17,668 nucleotides of DNA from CAZGSD01 sp964528305. GTDB lineage: Bacteria; Patescibacteriota; Gracilibacteria; UBA1369. A program made the position numbers and the translations under genes. The notes under the pieces were generated by a model. The model worked only from the letters and a program-made list of their open reading frames with translations, did no database searches and was not told the origin of the DNA. Shown piece by piece: positions 1 through 6,287 of the stretch (its first letter is position 1; the number at the start of each line of letters is the position of its first letter). The stretch is from positions 1-17,668 of the forward strand of contig CAZGSD010000014.1 in the NCBI GenBank assembly GCA_964528305.1. The letters are read 5' to 3'.

Positions 1-5
1 GAAGA

Positions 6-45
6 CGCCCCCCCGATGCGCGTGAGCGCCGTCTAAGGGGGGGCG
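6..45 (-). terminator. GC-rich hairpin downstream of the left small gene, possible terminator
   Basis: A perfect 9-bp inverted repeat pairs CGCCCCCCC (6-14) with GGGGGGGCG (37-45). It lies 24 nt beyond the stop of the minus-strand small gene. Read on the minus strand the stem is followed only by TCTTC before the window ends, so no U-tract can be confirmed. The 22-nt loop is itself GC-rich with smaller GCGC pairings. Position and stability suggest a 3' end; the missing U-tract keeps confidence low. Confidence 0.4.
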
Positions 46-69
46 GGGATGGACTGGCTAGTCGGCCGA

Positions 70-408
70 TCAAGGAGCGGAGGCTGTATGCCACTTGGGA
101 GTAACGTAGGCTGGCTCTGGCAAGGGCGTCCCCTTAGGTAGGTGCAGCATGCCGACGCGGTTTTCCAGGTCGTAGGTGATCCGGCACTTCACAGGATCCC
201 CCTTGCCGTTCTGGAGCGACCCGGATAAACCCAGCTTCTTTGAGTGAGGCTTGATACGCACCGCCGTGATGAGGATGCGGACTTGTCGCTCATCATCCAG
301 CTCGAACTCCACGGTGTCTGGCTGTCCCGGCCAGTTTCGCGGGTAGAAGATTGCCTGAGACAGCTCGTATGCTGGTGGCCCTTTGACAATAGGGTGTACC
401 CTTTTCAT
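70..408 (-). CDS. hypothetical small protein (112 aa), isolated accessory gene
   Basis: I do not recognise this protein. The start at 408 is chosen because AAAGGG lies 6 nt upstream of the ATG, a fair Shine-Dalgarno. An in-frame ATG at 471 would add 21 residues but has no SD. The protein is soluble, with no signal peptide or membrane segment. The middle (about residues 30-90) alternates hydrophobic and charged residues as in a beta-rich fold, with runs such as TVEFELDD and QVRILITAVRI; the C-terminus is proline-rich. Codon use is clearly GC-richer at third positions than in ligA next door. It stands alone, divergent from ligA, with a candidate promoter (493-521) and a GC-rich hairpin after the stop, so it looks like a self-contained transcription unit. 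The SD and codon pattern support a real gene; the function is unknown. Confidence 0.6.
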   Translation of the reverse strand: MKRVHPIVKGPPAYELSQAIFYPRNWPGQPDTVEFELDDERQVRILITAVRIKPHSKKLGLSGSLQNGKGDPVKCRITYDLENRVGMLHLPKGTPLPEPAYVTPKWHTASAP

Positions 409-492
409 ATCACGCCCTTTCTGCTTCTGTGAAACCTTTCCCCGGCATTGATTAACCGAGAAAATCGACATAGACGTAAGTCCAAGGCTGTG

Positions 493-521
493 AATTTATT
501 ACAGTGTAGGGAAATATGCAA
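493..521 (-). promoter_or_regulatory. candidate sigma70-type promoter for the left small gene
   Basis: On the minus strand, TTGCAT (516-521) and TAAATT (493-498) are separated by exactly 17 nt. The same TAAATT -10 with a 17-nt spacer appears before rpsO. The predicted transcription start is near 486, giving a leader of about 78 nt to the SD-preceded start at 408. Confidence 0.45.
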
Positions 522-532
522 GCTGTTATTTT

Positions 533-578
533 ACAACTCGCCTCCTAAAGGAGTAGGGGCCCTTCGGAGGCGAGGTGT
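533..578 (-). repeat. rearranged third copy of the dispersed hairpin element
   Basis: Arms at 533-545 and 566-578 form a 13-bp stem with one mismatch around a 20-nt loop. Read on the minus strand, it contains CTCGCC followed by the 16-nt core TCCGAAGGGCCCCTAC. These are the inner left stem and first 16 loop bases of the hairpins at 3828-3902 and 13404-13484. The second half of the loop differs (TCCTTTAGGA in place of CCCAAAGTC). No U-tract follows on either strand. It lies between two divergent promoters (493-521 and 602-630), so it is probably not a terminator here. Confidence 0.75.
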
Positions 579-601
579 TTGTCCTGGCTCCTGGGTGATG
601 G

Positions 602-630
602 TTGAAAGATTGGGGGATTTTGTTTAAAGT
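602..630 (+). promoter_or_regulatory. candidate sigma70-type promoter for ligA
   Basis: TTGAAA (602-607) and TAAAGT (625-630) are separated by 17 nt. The expected transcription start, near 637, leaves an 18-nt leader before the ligA ATG with no Shine-Dalgarno in it. Confidence 0.5.
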
Positions 631-654
631 ACTGGCGGAAATATAAAACACAGC

Positions 655-2712
655 ATGGACAAAAAAGAAGTGCAGGAGCGGATAGAAAAACTGAAGGAGA
701 AAATCAAGGAATTGAATTATCAATATTTCATACTGGATAAATCTACCGTATCGGAAGCGGTGAGGGACAGTTTGAAATTGGAATTGAAACAATTAGAAGA
801 ACGTTTTCCGGAATTTATCACTCCGGATTCCCCGACCCAGAGAGTGGGCGCGCCGCTTAGTGGTCGTTTTGATAAAATCCCCCACCTTACGCCTAAAAAA
901 AGTTTGTCCGATGTTTTTTCTTTTGAAGATATTAAAGACTGGGAAGATAAAATACAAAAAATGCTGCCAGCTGATGAAGTGCTGCATTATCTTTGTGAAT
1001 TGAAAATTGATGGATTGAATATCACTTTGCATTATAAAAAAGGCCTGCTGGAAAAAGCGGTGACGCGGGGAGATGGTACGCAGGGAGAGGATGTCACACA
1101 TACTGTCAAAACGATTGAATCAATACCGTTGCGACTGGCTGAGGAAATTGATTTGGAAGTGAGTGGTGAGGTTTATATAAACAGGGCGGATTTTCAAAAA
1201 ATCAATGAAGATCAGCTGGCCAAAGGTGAAGAGGTTTTTGAAAATCCGCGCAATACGGCGGCGGGCACCGTGCGGCAGTTGGACCCACAAGTGGCTGCCG
1301 CCCGCCGCCTCTCCATGTTTTTTTATGAAATAGGCCAAACCGATATGGAAGCTCTGCCACGGCAGCAGCAACATGTGTTGACCAGGCTGCAGGATTTAGG
1401 CTTGCCAGTGGAGCCCCATTACCGTTATTGCGACAATCTGGAGGAAGTGCGACGATTTCTGCATGAAGCTACGGAAATGCGTGAATCATTGCCCATGGAA
1501 ATAGATGGCGTGGTGATTAAAGTCAATGAAAAGGCGCAGCAAATGCTGCTCGGATTTACCGCTAAAACTCCGCGCTATGCCGTGGCTTATAAATTTCCGG
1601 CAGAGCAGTCCACTACCAGAGTATTGGATATACATGTGCAAGTGGGGCGAACCGGTGCTTTGACTCCAGTGGCAGTGCTAAGTCCTGTGAGAGTCGCGGG
1701 ATCTACCATATCCCGTGCTACTCTGCACAATGAGGATGAGATGCGTCGCAAAGATGTGCGCATAGGAGATACTGTAATAATTCAGAAAGCCGGTGACGTC
1801 ATACCGGAAATAGTGCAGGTGTTGACTGAGTTACGTAGTGGTAATGAGAGAGCTTTTGTTTTCCCATCCAGCTGTCCGGTCTGTGATTCGCCGGTGGAGC
1901 GTGCGGAGGGAGAAGCTGTGACACGCTGCACCAATATGGAGTGTTTCGCCCAGGACCGCGAAAGATTTATACATTTTGCCAATGTTCTCAATATCGACGG
2001 CATGGGAGAAAAAGTTATTGATGCACTACTGGAGGCCCAATTAATAGATAATCTGGCGGATATTTTTCATCTGACACGTGAAGATTTGCTAACGTTGCCA
2101 CTGTTTAAGGATAAAAAGTCGGATAAATTGATAGATGCCATACAGGCGGTGAAAAACCCTGGACTGGATAGGCTGCTTTTTGCTATCGGGATCAGGCATG
2201 TGGGTGAGGAAACTGCGATAGCGCTGGCAGAATTTTTTCAGGATAAATATGCGGAGAATCATGGGGATGATGAGGAGGGGCTCAATTCCATCAATAAACT
2301 CTTGAGGCTAGTTCAGGAAATTGGTTTGGATAAACTGGAAGAAGTTGAGGGAATTGGGCGTAAGGTAAGTCGGGAAGTGGTGACCTGGTTTCAGCGTGAA
2401 AGCAATATGGATTTGATGAAAAATTTAGATGAGGTTGGTGTAAAGATACAGAGACAAGCAGATTTGATTAGTCAAAAATTAAAAGGATTAAGTTTTGTGG
2501 TAACAGGGACGCTGCAGCATTTCTCTCGCGATCAGATCAAGGAAAAAATTCGCCAACATGGTGGCAAAGTAATTAATTCGGTTAGCAAGAATACATCTTA
2601 TTTACTGATTGGTAAGCAGGATAAACCAAGCACAAAAGAATTGTCCGCAAAAAAACTGGGCGTACCGGTGATAAGTGAAGAAGTTTTTATAAAAATGATT
2701 GAGCAAGAATGA
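655..2712 (+). CDS. ligA: NAD+-dependent DNA ligase LigA
   Basis: Seals nicks in duplex DNA during replication and repair, using NAD+ as AMP donor. At 685 aa it is full length for the family. In order: Ia domain (about 1-60, ending SPTQRVG); adenylation domain with nucleophile Lys117 in KIDG, R138GDG, E172 in SGEV, DGVVIKV near 284 and YAVAYKFPA near 308; OB fold; a zinc finger with Cys407, 410, 425 and 430; helix-hairpin-helix region; and a C-terminal BRCT domain from about residue 609. The catalytic core is intact. By alignment from memory with E. coli LigA (constant +2 offset), the Ia contacts for nicotinamide mononucleotide are partly replaced: Tyr24 and Asp38 are kept, but His23 is Phe25, Asp32 is Glu34 and Tyr35 is Arg37. 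The ATG has no Shine-Dalgarno. Its TGA overlaps the next ATG, so it is translationally coupled to the glycosyltransferase. Confidence 0.97.
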   Translation: MDKKEVQERIEKLKEKIKELNYQYFILDKSTVSEAVRDSLKLELKQLEERFPEFITPDSPTQRVGAPLSGRFDKIPHLTPKKSLSDVFSFEDIKDWEDKIQKMLPADEVLHYLCELKIDGLNITLHYKKGLLEKAVTRGDGTQGEDVTHTVKTIESIPLRLAEEIDLEVSGEVYINRADFQKINEDQLAKGEEVFENPRNTAAGTVRQLDPQVAAARRLSMFFYEIGQTDMEALPRQQQHVLTRLQDLGLPVEPHYRYCDNLEEVRRFLHEATEMRESLPMEIDGVVIKVNEKAQQMLLGFTAKTPRYAVAYKFPAEQSTTRVLDIHVQVGRTGALTPVAVLSPVRVAGSTISRATLHNEDEMRRKDVRIGDTVIIQKAGDVIPEIVQVLTELRSGNERAFVFPSSCPVCDSPVERAEGEAVTRCTNMECFAQDRERFIHFANVLNIDGMGEKVIDALLEAQLIDNLADIFHLTREDLLTLPLFKDKKSDKLIDAIQAVKNPGLDRLLFAIGIRHVGEETAIALAEFFQDKYAENHGDDEEGLNSINKLLRLVQEIGLDKLEEVEGIGRKVSREVVTWFQRESNMDLMKNLDEVGVKIQRQADLISQKLKGLSFVVTGTLQHFSRDQIKEKIRQHGGKVINSVSKNTSYLLIGKQDKPSTKELSAKKLGVPVISEEVFIKMIEQE

Positions 2713-3815
2713 AAAACAAAAAATTAAAAGTAGCCATAGTGGCCGAATTACTGGTGAAAATGGGTGGGGCGGAAAGGGTGGTCAAAAAATTGGCTGAAAT
2801 ATATCCGGACGCTCCAATTTATACTTTGCTGTTTGATGAAGATAAATGTGGTAGCGACTTTTCTAGTGAGCGCGTACGAACTTCTTTTTTGCAAAAATTA
2901 CCAAAATGGCTCCGCCGCCGCTACCGTTGGCTGCTTCCACTGATGCCCTATGCCGTGGAGTCACTTGATTTGAGTGAATTTGATTTGGTTATCAGCTCCA
3001 GCTCTGCTTTTGCGCATGGCGTTATCACTAATTCTAATTCTCTGCATATTTGCTACTGCCATACACCGATGCGTTATGCTTGGGATTACACCCATGAATA
3101 TCTGAGAGATAAATGGTTCAATCCGCTAACTAGATGGTTGGCCCAAAGATCTCTGGAAAAAATCAGACTGTGGGACAGGGCGGCCGCGGACCGGCCCGAT
3201 CTGTACATAGCCAATTCCAAACATGTGCAGCGCCGCATCGCTAAGTATTACCGATTGCCTGCCGAGGTGATTTATCCGCCGGTGGCCACTGACGATTTTG
3301 CCCCGCGGCCCCGGGGAGATTATTTTTTGATTGTCAGTACTTTGGCAGCTTACAAAAAAATTGATTTGGCTATAAATTTATTTAATAAAACCGGCAAAAA
3401 ACTGGTGATAGTCGGTAATGGGCCGGAGGCCGATTTCCTCAAGTCCATGGCCGCCCCCAATGTAGAATTTCGTGGGCGTCTGAGTGATCAGGAGAGGCAG
3501 AAAATGATTGAAGGTTGCCGGGCGCTGATTTTTCCAGCGGAGGAAGATTTCGGCATATCAATGGTGGAAGCTCTGGCGGCCGGTAAGCCGGTACTGGCTT
3601 ATGGGCGGGGTGGTGCTTTGGAATTTATTAAACCTGGCTTTAATGGTGAGTTTTTTGACACACAGGATTTGGGGGCTATGGAGGATGCGCTGGGACGCTT
3701 GATATTGCATGAAAAGAAATATGACTATAAGGCAATCAGTAAAGATGCGGCCAGGTTTAGTGAAAAACGTTTTGAGACAGAATGGCGGGAGATGGTGGAG
3801 AAGCATCTGCCCTAG
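2709..3815 (+). CDS. glycosyltransferase family 4 (GT-B fold)
   Basis: Probably transfers a sugar from a nucleotide-activated donor to a cell-surface glycan or lipid carrier at the cytoplasmic side; the acceptor cannot be told. It has 368 aa. The N-terminal Rossmann half begins KVAIVAELL followed by the GGAERV loop (19-24), typical of GT4 enzymes. The C-terminal donor half starts near residue 205 (FLIVSTLAAYKK), continues with KLVIVGNGPE, and carries the EX7E motif as E279-DFGISMV-E287, then the AAGKPVLAYGRGG phosphate loop. No membrane segment is evident. The start codon ATG overlaps the ligA stop (ATGA), so it belongs to the ligA transcript although the functions are unrelated. A long perfect hairpin begins 12 nt after the stop. 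Confidence 0.9.
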   Translation: MKNKKLKVAIVAELLVKMGGAERVVKKLAEIYPDAPIYTLLFDEDKCGSDFSSERVRTSFLQKLPKWLRRRYRWLLPLMPYAVESLDLSEFDLVISSSSAFAHGVITNSNSLHICYCHTPMRYAWDYTHEYLRDKWFNPLTRWLAQRSLEKIRLWDRAAADRPDLYIANSKHVQRRIAKYYRLPAEVIYPPVATDDFAPRPRGDYFLIVSTLAAYKKIDLAINLFNKTGKKLVIVGNGPEADFLKSMAAPNVEFRGRLSDQERQKMIEGCRALIFPAEEDFGISMVEALAAGKPVLAYGRGGALEFIKPGFNGEFFDTQDLGAMEDALGRLILHEKKYDYKAISKDAARFSEKRFETEWREMVEKHLP

Positions 3816-3827
3816 CGTACCCCCGGA

Positions 3828-3902
3828 AAAGAATAGGGAAGTACACCTCGGCTCCGAAGGGCCCCTACCCCAAAGTCGCCGAGGTGTACTTCCCTATTCT
3901 TT
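3828..3902 (+). terminator. long hairpin, copy A of the dispersed invariant-loop element, after the glycosyltransferase
   Basis: The arms 3828-3852 and 3878-3902 are perfectly complementary over 25 bp, with a 25-nt loop (3853-3877) beginning TCCGAAGGGCCCCTAC and ending CCCAAAGTC. The stem ends in a short A tract (left) and T tract (right), so it could terminate the ligA-glycosyltransferase transcript, although only CTTT precedes CCC. The loop is base-for-base identical to the one after leuS, and the stems share GGGAA and ACCTCG blocks. Stem and loop are much longer than a normal intrinsic terminator needs. Confidence 0.85.
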
Positions 3903-4028
3903 CCCAGGGCATGCTGATAGAGGAGAGGGAGGAATGCATCACCCCCATACTTTCTTCCCTGGCGCAATTTCCAAATGCCTGAGAAAGAGGTATTAATTTT
4001 GTGCTTAAAAATTTTTGACCATTTGTTG

Positions 4029-5504
4029 ATGTCACTTTATCGTAAATATCGTCCCAAAGATTTCCCCAGTTTAGTTGGGCAGGATCACATTAAAACCACG
4101 CTGCTTAATGCTATAAAGGCAGGGAAGATTGCTCATGCCTATTTGTTTACCGGTCCGAGAGGCACAGGTAAAACCACTACAGCCAGACTGCTGGCCAAAG
4201 CCATCAATGCTGAGATGAGCGAGGATGGACGATTTGACGGCTCTGAACTGGCTGAGGAAATCGATCAAGGACGTTTGATTGATGTGATAGAAATAGATGC
4301 CGCTTCTAACCGTGGTATAGATGAAATGCGCGATTTGCGGGAAAAAATCAATTACTCCCCCACCCGCGCCAAAAACAAAGTGTATATTATCGATGAAGTG
4401 CATATGCTGACCAAGGAGGCCTTCAACGCGCTACTCAAGACGCTGGAAGAACCGCCTTCTTTTGTGTTTTTCATATTGGCCACTACAGAGATAAATAAAG
4501 TTCCTGAGACTATTATTTCCCGCTGCCAACGTTTTGATTTCCGGCGGATAAATGACGAGGATTTGGTGGCCAGGCTGCGTGAAGTGGCGGGGTTGGAGGG
4601 GGTGAGCGTGGAAGAAGAGGCATTGAAAATTGTGGCCAGGCAGGCGCGGGGTGGTTTGCGGGATGCTTTGAGTTTGTTTGAACAATTATTAACTGGTGGA
4701 AAACTCCAAACTGAGCGTGTGAAGAATGTTCTGGGAATCAGTAACTGGTCGGCCTGTGAGGATTTATATCAAATGATGAAAAGTGGACAGGGAGCTCAGG
4801 CTTTGCAGAAATTGGAGGAGATTTTTCAATCTGGAGGTGATTTATTGCAATTGAATCGTGACATGTTGGATTATCTGCGGCAGCAAATGTTACTGGCAGT
4901 GCGTAATAGCGAAAATGTTCAGAGCGTACTAACCTGGATAGCGAATTTTCAGGAGGCCCATGAAAAGCAGAAATTTTCCTATATACCCGAACTGCCCCTG
5001 GAAGTGGCCATAGTAAAATCTACTATGGGGATAGAGAGAGTAGCTATAAATAGTCAGCCCACAACAAACACCCATATCACCTCTGCGCCAGTAAAGAGTA
5101 GCACCCAGACATCTGGAGGATTGGCGGATTCTGCTTTAAAAGCATACCCCGCCCCAATTAATACTACGGCGGGACTCAGTGTTCTTGACCTGGAAACTCT
5201 GCTACAGCGCTGGACTGCTGTGCACGATAGACTTGCCAATCCCCTGGTAAAGAGATCATTGATGGCAGGCAAAGTGGTAGAAACTACTCAGGGCCAAATT
5301 ACTATAGCTTTTAGTAGCAATTTCCATCGTGAAAAATTATTTGCCAATGAGGTCTTGCTACAGGCGGAGCAGGCCATAGCTGAAGAATTTGGTATGGTGA
5401 TGAAATTGCATGGACAGGTGCGACCGGAACTATTTGAAAGTCCCCCAGCCTCGGCTGACGTGCTAGCTGACGCCATGAATACTTTTGGTGGAGAAATTGC
5501 CTAG
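4029..5504 (+). CDS. dnaX: DNA polymerase III subunit gamma/tau
   Basis: ATPase of the clamp loader that opens and places the beta sliding clamp at the replication fork. The start at 4029 gives the canonical beginning SLYRKYRPKDF; an upstream in-frame ATG at 3975 would add a non-family extension. The protein has 491 aa. Walker A is GPRGTGKT (42-49), Walker B is IIDEVH (120-125), followed by NALLKTLEEPP, and the SRC arginine-finger motif is at 164-166. A low-complexity Ser/Thr/Ala linker (roughly residues 350-385) joins a C-terminal tau-like domain. The zinc-binding segment between Walker A and DAASNRG normally carries four cysteines; here (residues 60-80) all four are absent. I saw no convincing slippery site placed to make a gamma form. 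No Shine-Dalgarno precedes the ATG. The gene stands between two probable transcription stops. Confidence 0.95.
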   Translation: MSLYRKYRPKDFPSLVGQDHIKTTLLNAIKAGKIAHAYLFTGPRGTGKTTTARLLAKAINAEMSEDGRFDGSELAEEIDQGRLIDVIEIDAASNRGIDEMRDLREKINYSPTRAKNKVYIIDEVHMLTKEAFNALLKTLEEPPSFVFFILATTEINKVPETIISRCQRFDFRRINDEDLVARLREVAGLEGVSVEEEALKIVARQARGGLRDALSLFEQLLTGGKLQTERVKNVLGISNWSACEDLYQMMKSGQGAQALQKLEEIFQSGGDLLQLNRDMLDYLRQQMLLAVRNSENVQSVLTWIANFQEAHEKQKFSYIPELPLEVAIVKSTMGIERVAINSQPTTNTHITSAPVKSSTQTSGGLADSALKAYPAPINTTAGLSVLDLETLLQRWTAVHDRLANPLVKRSLMAGKVVETTQGQITIAFSSNFHREKLFANEVLLQAEQAIAEEFGMVMKLHGQVRPELFESPPASADVLADAMNTFGGEIA

Positions 5505-5758
5505 CTGCTCACGAAGCGAGCGAGTTGACTTGAGTCCTTTTCAATAGTCCAGATCAATGCACGTGCATTGATCGAGGCTAGAGGTTGCCTATTTGGTCAA
5601 GCTATTGACTAGAAAATGACTTGTCATATTTAACGATTAATGATTGAGTTGTGGTGCTCTGTATCTAGTGGCAAGTTCGTAACTAATATTGTCGGCTAGC
5701 CCTATGCAGGTGTTCGTTAAAAGCATCATCACACAAAAAGCTCATGGAGGGCTAAACC
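5505..5758 (+). other. 254-bp spacer between dnaX and the isolated small gene
   Basis: No coding region is supported. It holds the 22-bp palindrome, a possible weak promoter (TTGACT 5605-5610, 16-nt spacer, TATTTA 5627-5632), and a leader of roughly 120 nt before the small ORF. There is no clear intrinsic terminator for dnaX; the nearest candidate is the palindrome region. The leader is long compared with other genes in this window and could hold regulatory structure. Confidence 0.4.
5552..5573. repeat. perfect 22-bp palindrome in the dnaX-downstream spacer
   Basis: The half-site GATCAATGCAC is followed directly by its exact reverse complement. A wider inverted pair, TCAATAG (5540-5546) and CTATTGA (5604-5610), frames it imperfectly. 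The sequence could be an operator for a dimeric protein, or a cruciform or RNA hairpin with no spare loop. It lies 186 nt upstream of the small ORF at 5759. Confidence 0.7.
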
Positions 5759-6127
5759 ATGGAGAAAATCGATTGGATGTCTCCAGATTCAGAGAACGCG
5801 AAGCGAGAGATCATCCGAAAGAGCATCGGCTGGGACTGGGATGAGCGGATTAGCACATCCCTATGGTACGAGATCGGTAACATCGAGATGCTGGGAGAGG
5901 ACGAGAAAAAGCTTATACTAACCGAATTTTTCGGTCCCACTCCAACAGCATTTTCTGAGATCTCACTGTGGCAGGTCGAGGCTCTTGGCGGCAATAAGCT
6001 GAGGCTGCTACGAATCAGTGGCAGGCTTTATCTCAAACCATGCTTGACACTGCGTGGGCGCTACTGCCCCCTCTATCAGCTGGGGCACCAGGGCCTACGG
6101 GTCTATATCAACTTTGGGGCCCCTTAG
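5759..6127 (+). CDS. hypothetical small protein (122 aa), isolated accessory gene
   Basis: I do not recognise this protein. The ATG is preceded by GGAGG with an 8-nt gap, the best Shine-Dalgarno in the window. It starts EKIDWMSPDSENAKREI, is acidic and tryptophan-containing in its first third, then alternates hydrophobic and basic residues (residues 75-118, with KLRLLRISGRLYLK and LRVYINFGAP). There is no signal peptide or membrane segment. Codon use in the first 90 codons is richer in GC-ending codons than in dnaX or pnp. A terminator-like hairpin follows about 60 nt after the stop. With the gene at 70-408 it makes a second isolated, SD-led small transcription unit set between housekeeping genes. 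The two proteins show no similarity I can see. A shortened or frameshifted C-terminus cannot be excluded. Confidence 0.55.
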   Translation: MEKIDWMSPDSENAKREIIRKSIGWDWDERISTSLWYEIGNIEMLGEDEKKLILTEFFGPTPTAFSEISLWQVEALGGNKLRLLRISGRLYLKPCLTLRGRYCPLYQLGHQGLRVYINFGAP

Positions 6128-6189
6128 GGGTGAACGTATGCCTCGTAGATGATATGCTTTTCGCTTCGGCGGGACAGCGAATCAATAAT

Positions 6190-6232
6190 AGGGCGTTGGT
6201 TCTACCAAGAGCCACGCCCTACGCCCCTTTTT
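6190..6232 (+). terminator. probable intrinsic terminator of the small gene
   Basis: The arms AGGGCGTTGGTTCT (6190-6203) and AGAGCCACGCCCT (6208-6220) pair with one bulged T and one G-U, leaving a 4-nt loop. GGGCGT can alternatively pair with ACGCCC (6221-6226), which sits directly before CTTTTT. Either fold places a T run close to the stem on the plus strand. It lies past the 3' end of pnp, so it might also stop pnp transcripts, but that direction has no pure U-tract. Confidence 0.6.
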
Positions 6233-6287
6233 CACAATATTAAATGTATATTTAGAAGAAGTTTTTTTGTTTAAATTTTTGCACCAA

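Noticed and set aside
3911..3982. A 23-codon ORF with a GGAGG nearby between hairpin A and dnaX, possibly a leader peptide
   Set aside because: The GGAGG (about 3929-3933) lies inside the ORF, not before its start; there is no SD at the right distance from 3911 and no attenuator structure follows.
3820..4028. Signal recognition particle RNA next to dnaX, a common bacterial arrangement
   Set aside because: The conserved SRP apical sequence (GGAAGCAG type) is absent on both strands here.
4029..5504. Programmed frameshift in dnaX to make a gamma subunit
   Set aside because: The only A-rich runs lie in the ATPase domain (near 4340) and would give a product too short; no run near the linker looks suitable.
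6110..6130. CTTTGGGGCCCC near the end of the small ORF as a fourth copy of the hairpin element
   Set aside because: Only about nine bases (CCCCAAAGT on the minus strand) agree and no stem is present, so chance similarity is likely.
6040..6243. A 67-codon plus-strand ORF overlapping the small gene
   Set aside because: It has no SD, runs through the terminator hairpin and overlaps the better-supported frame.
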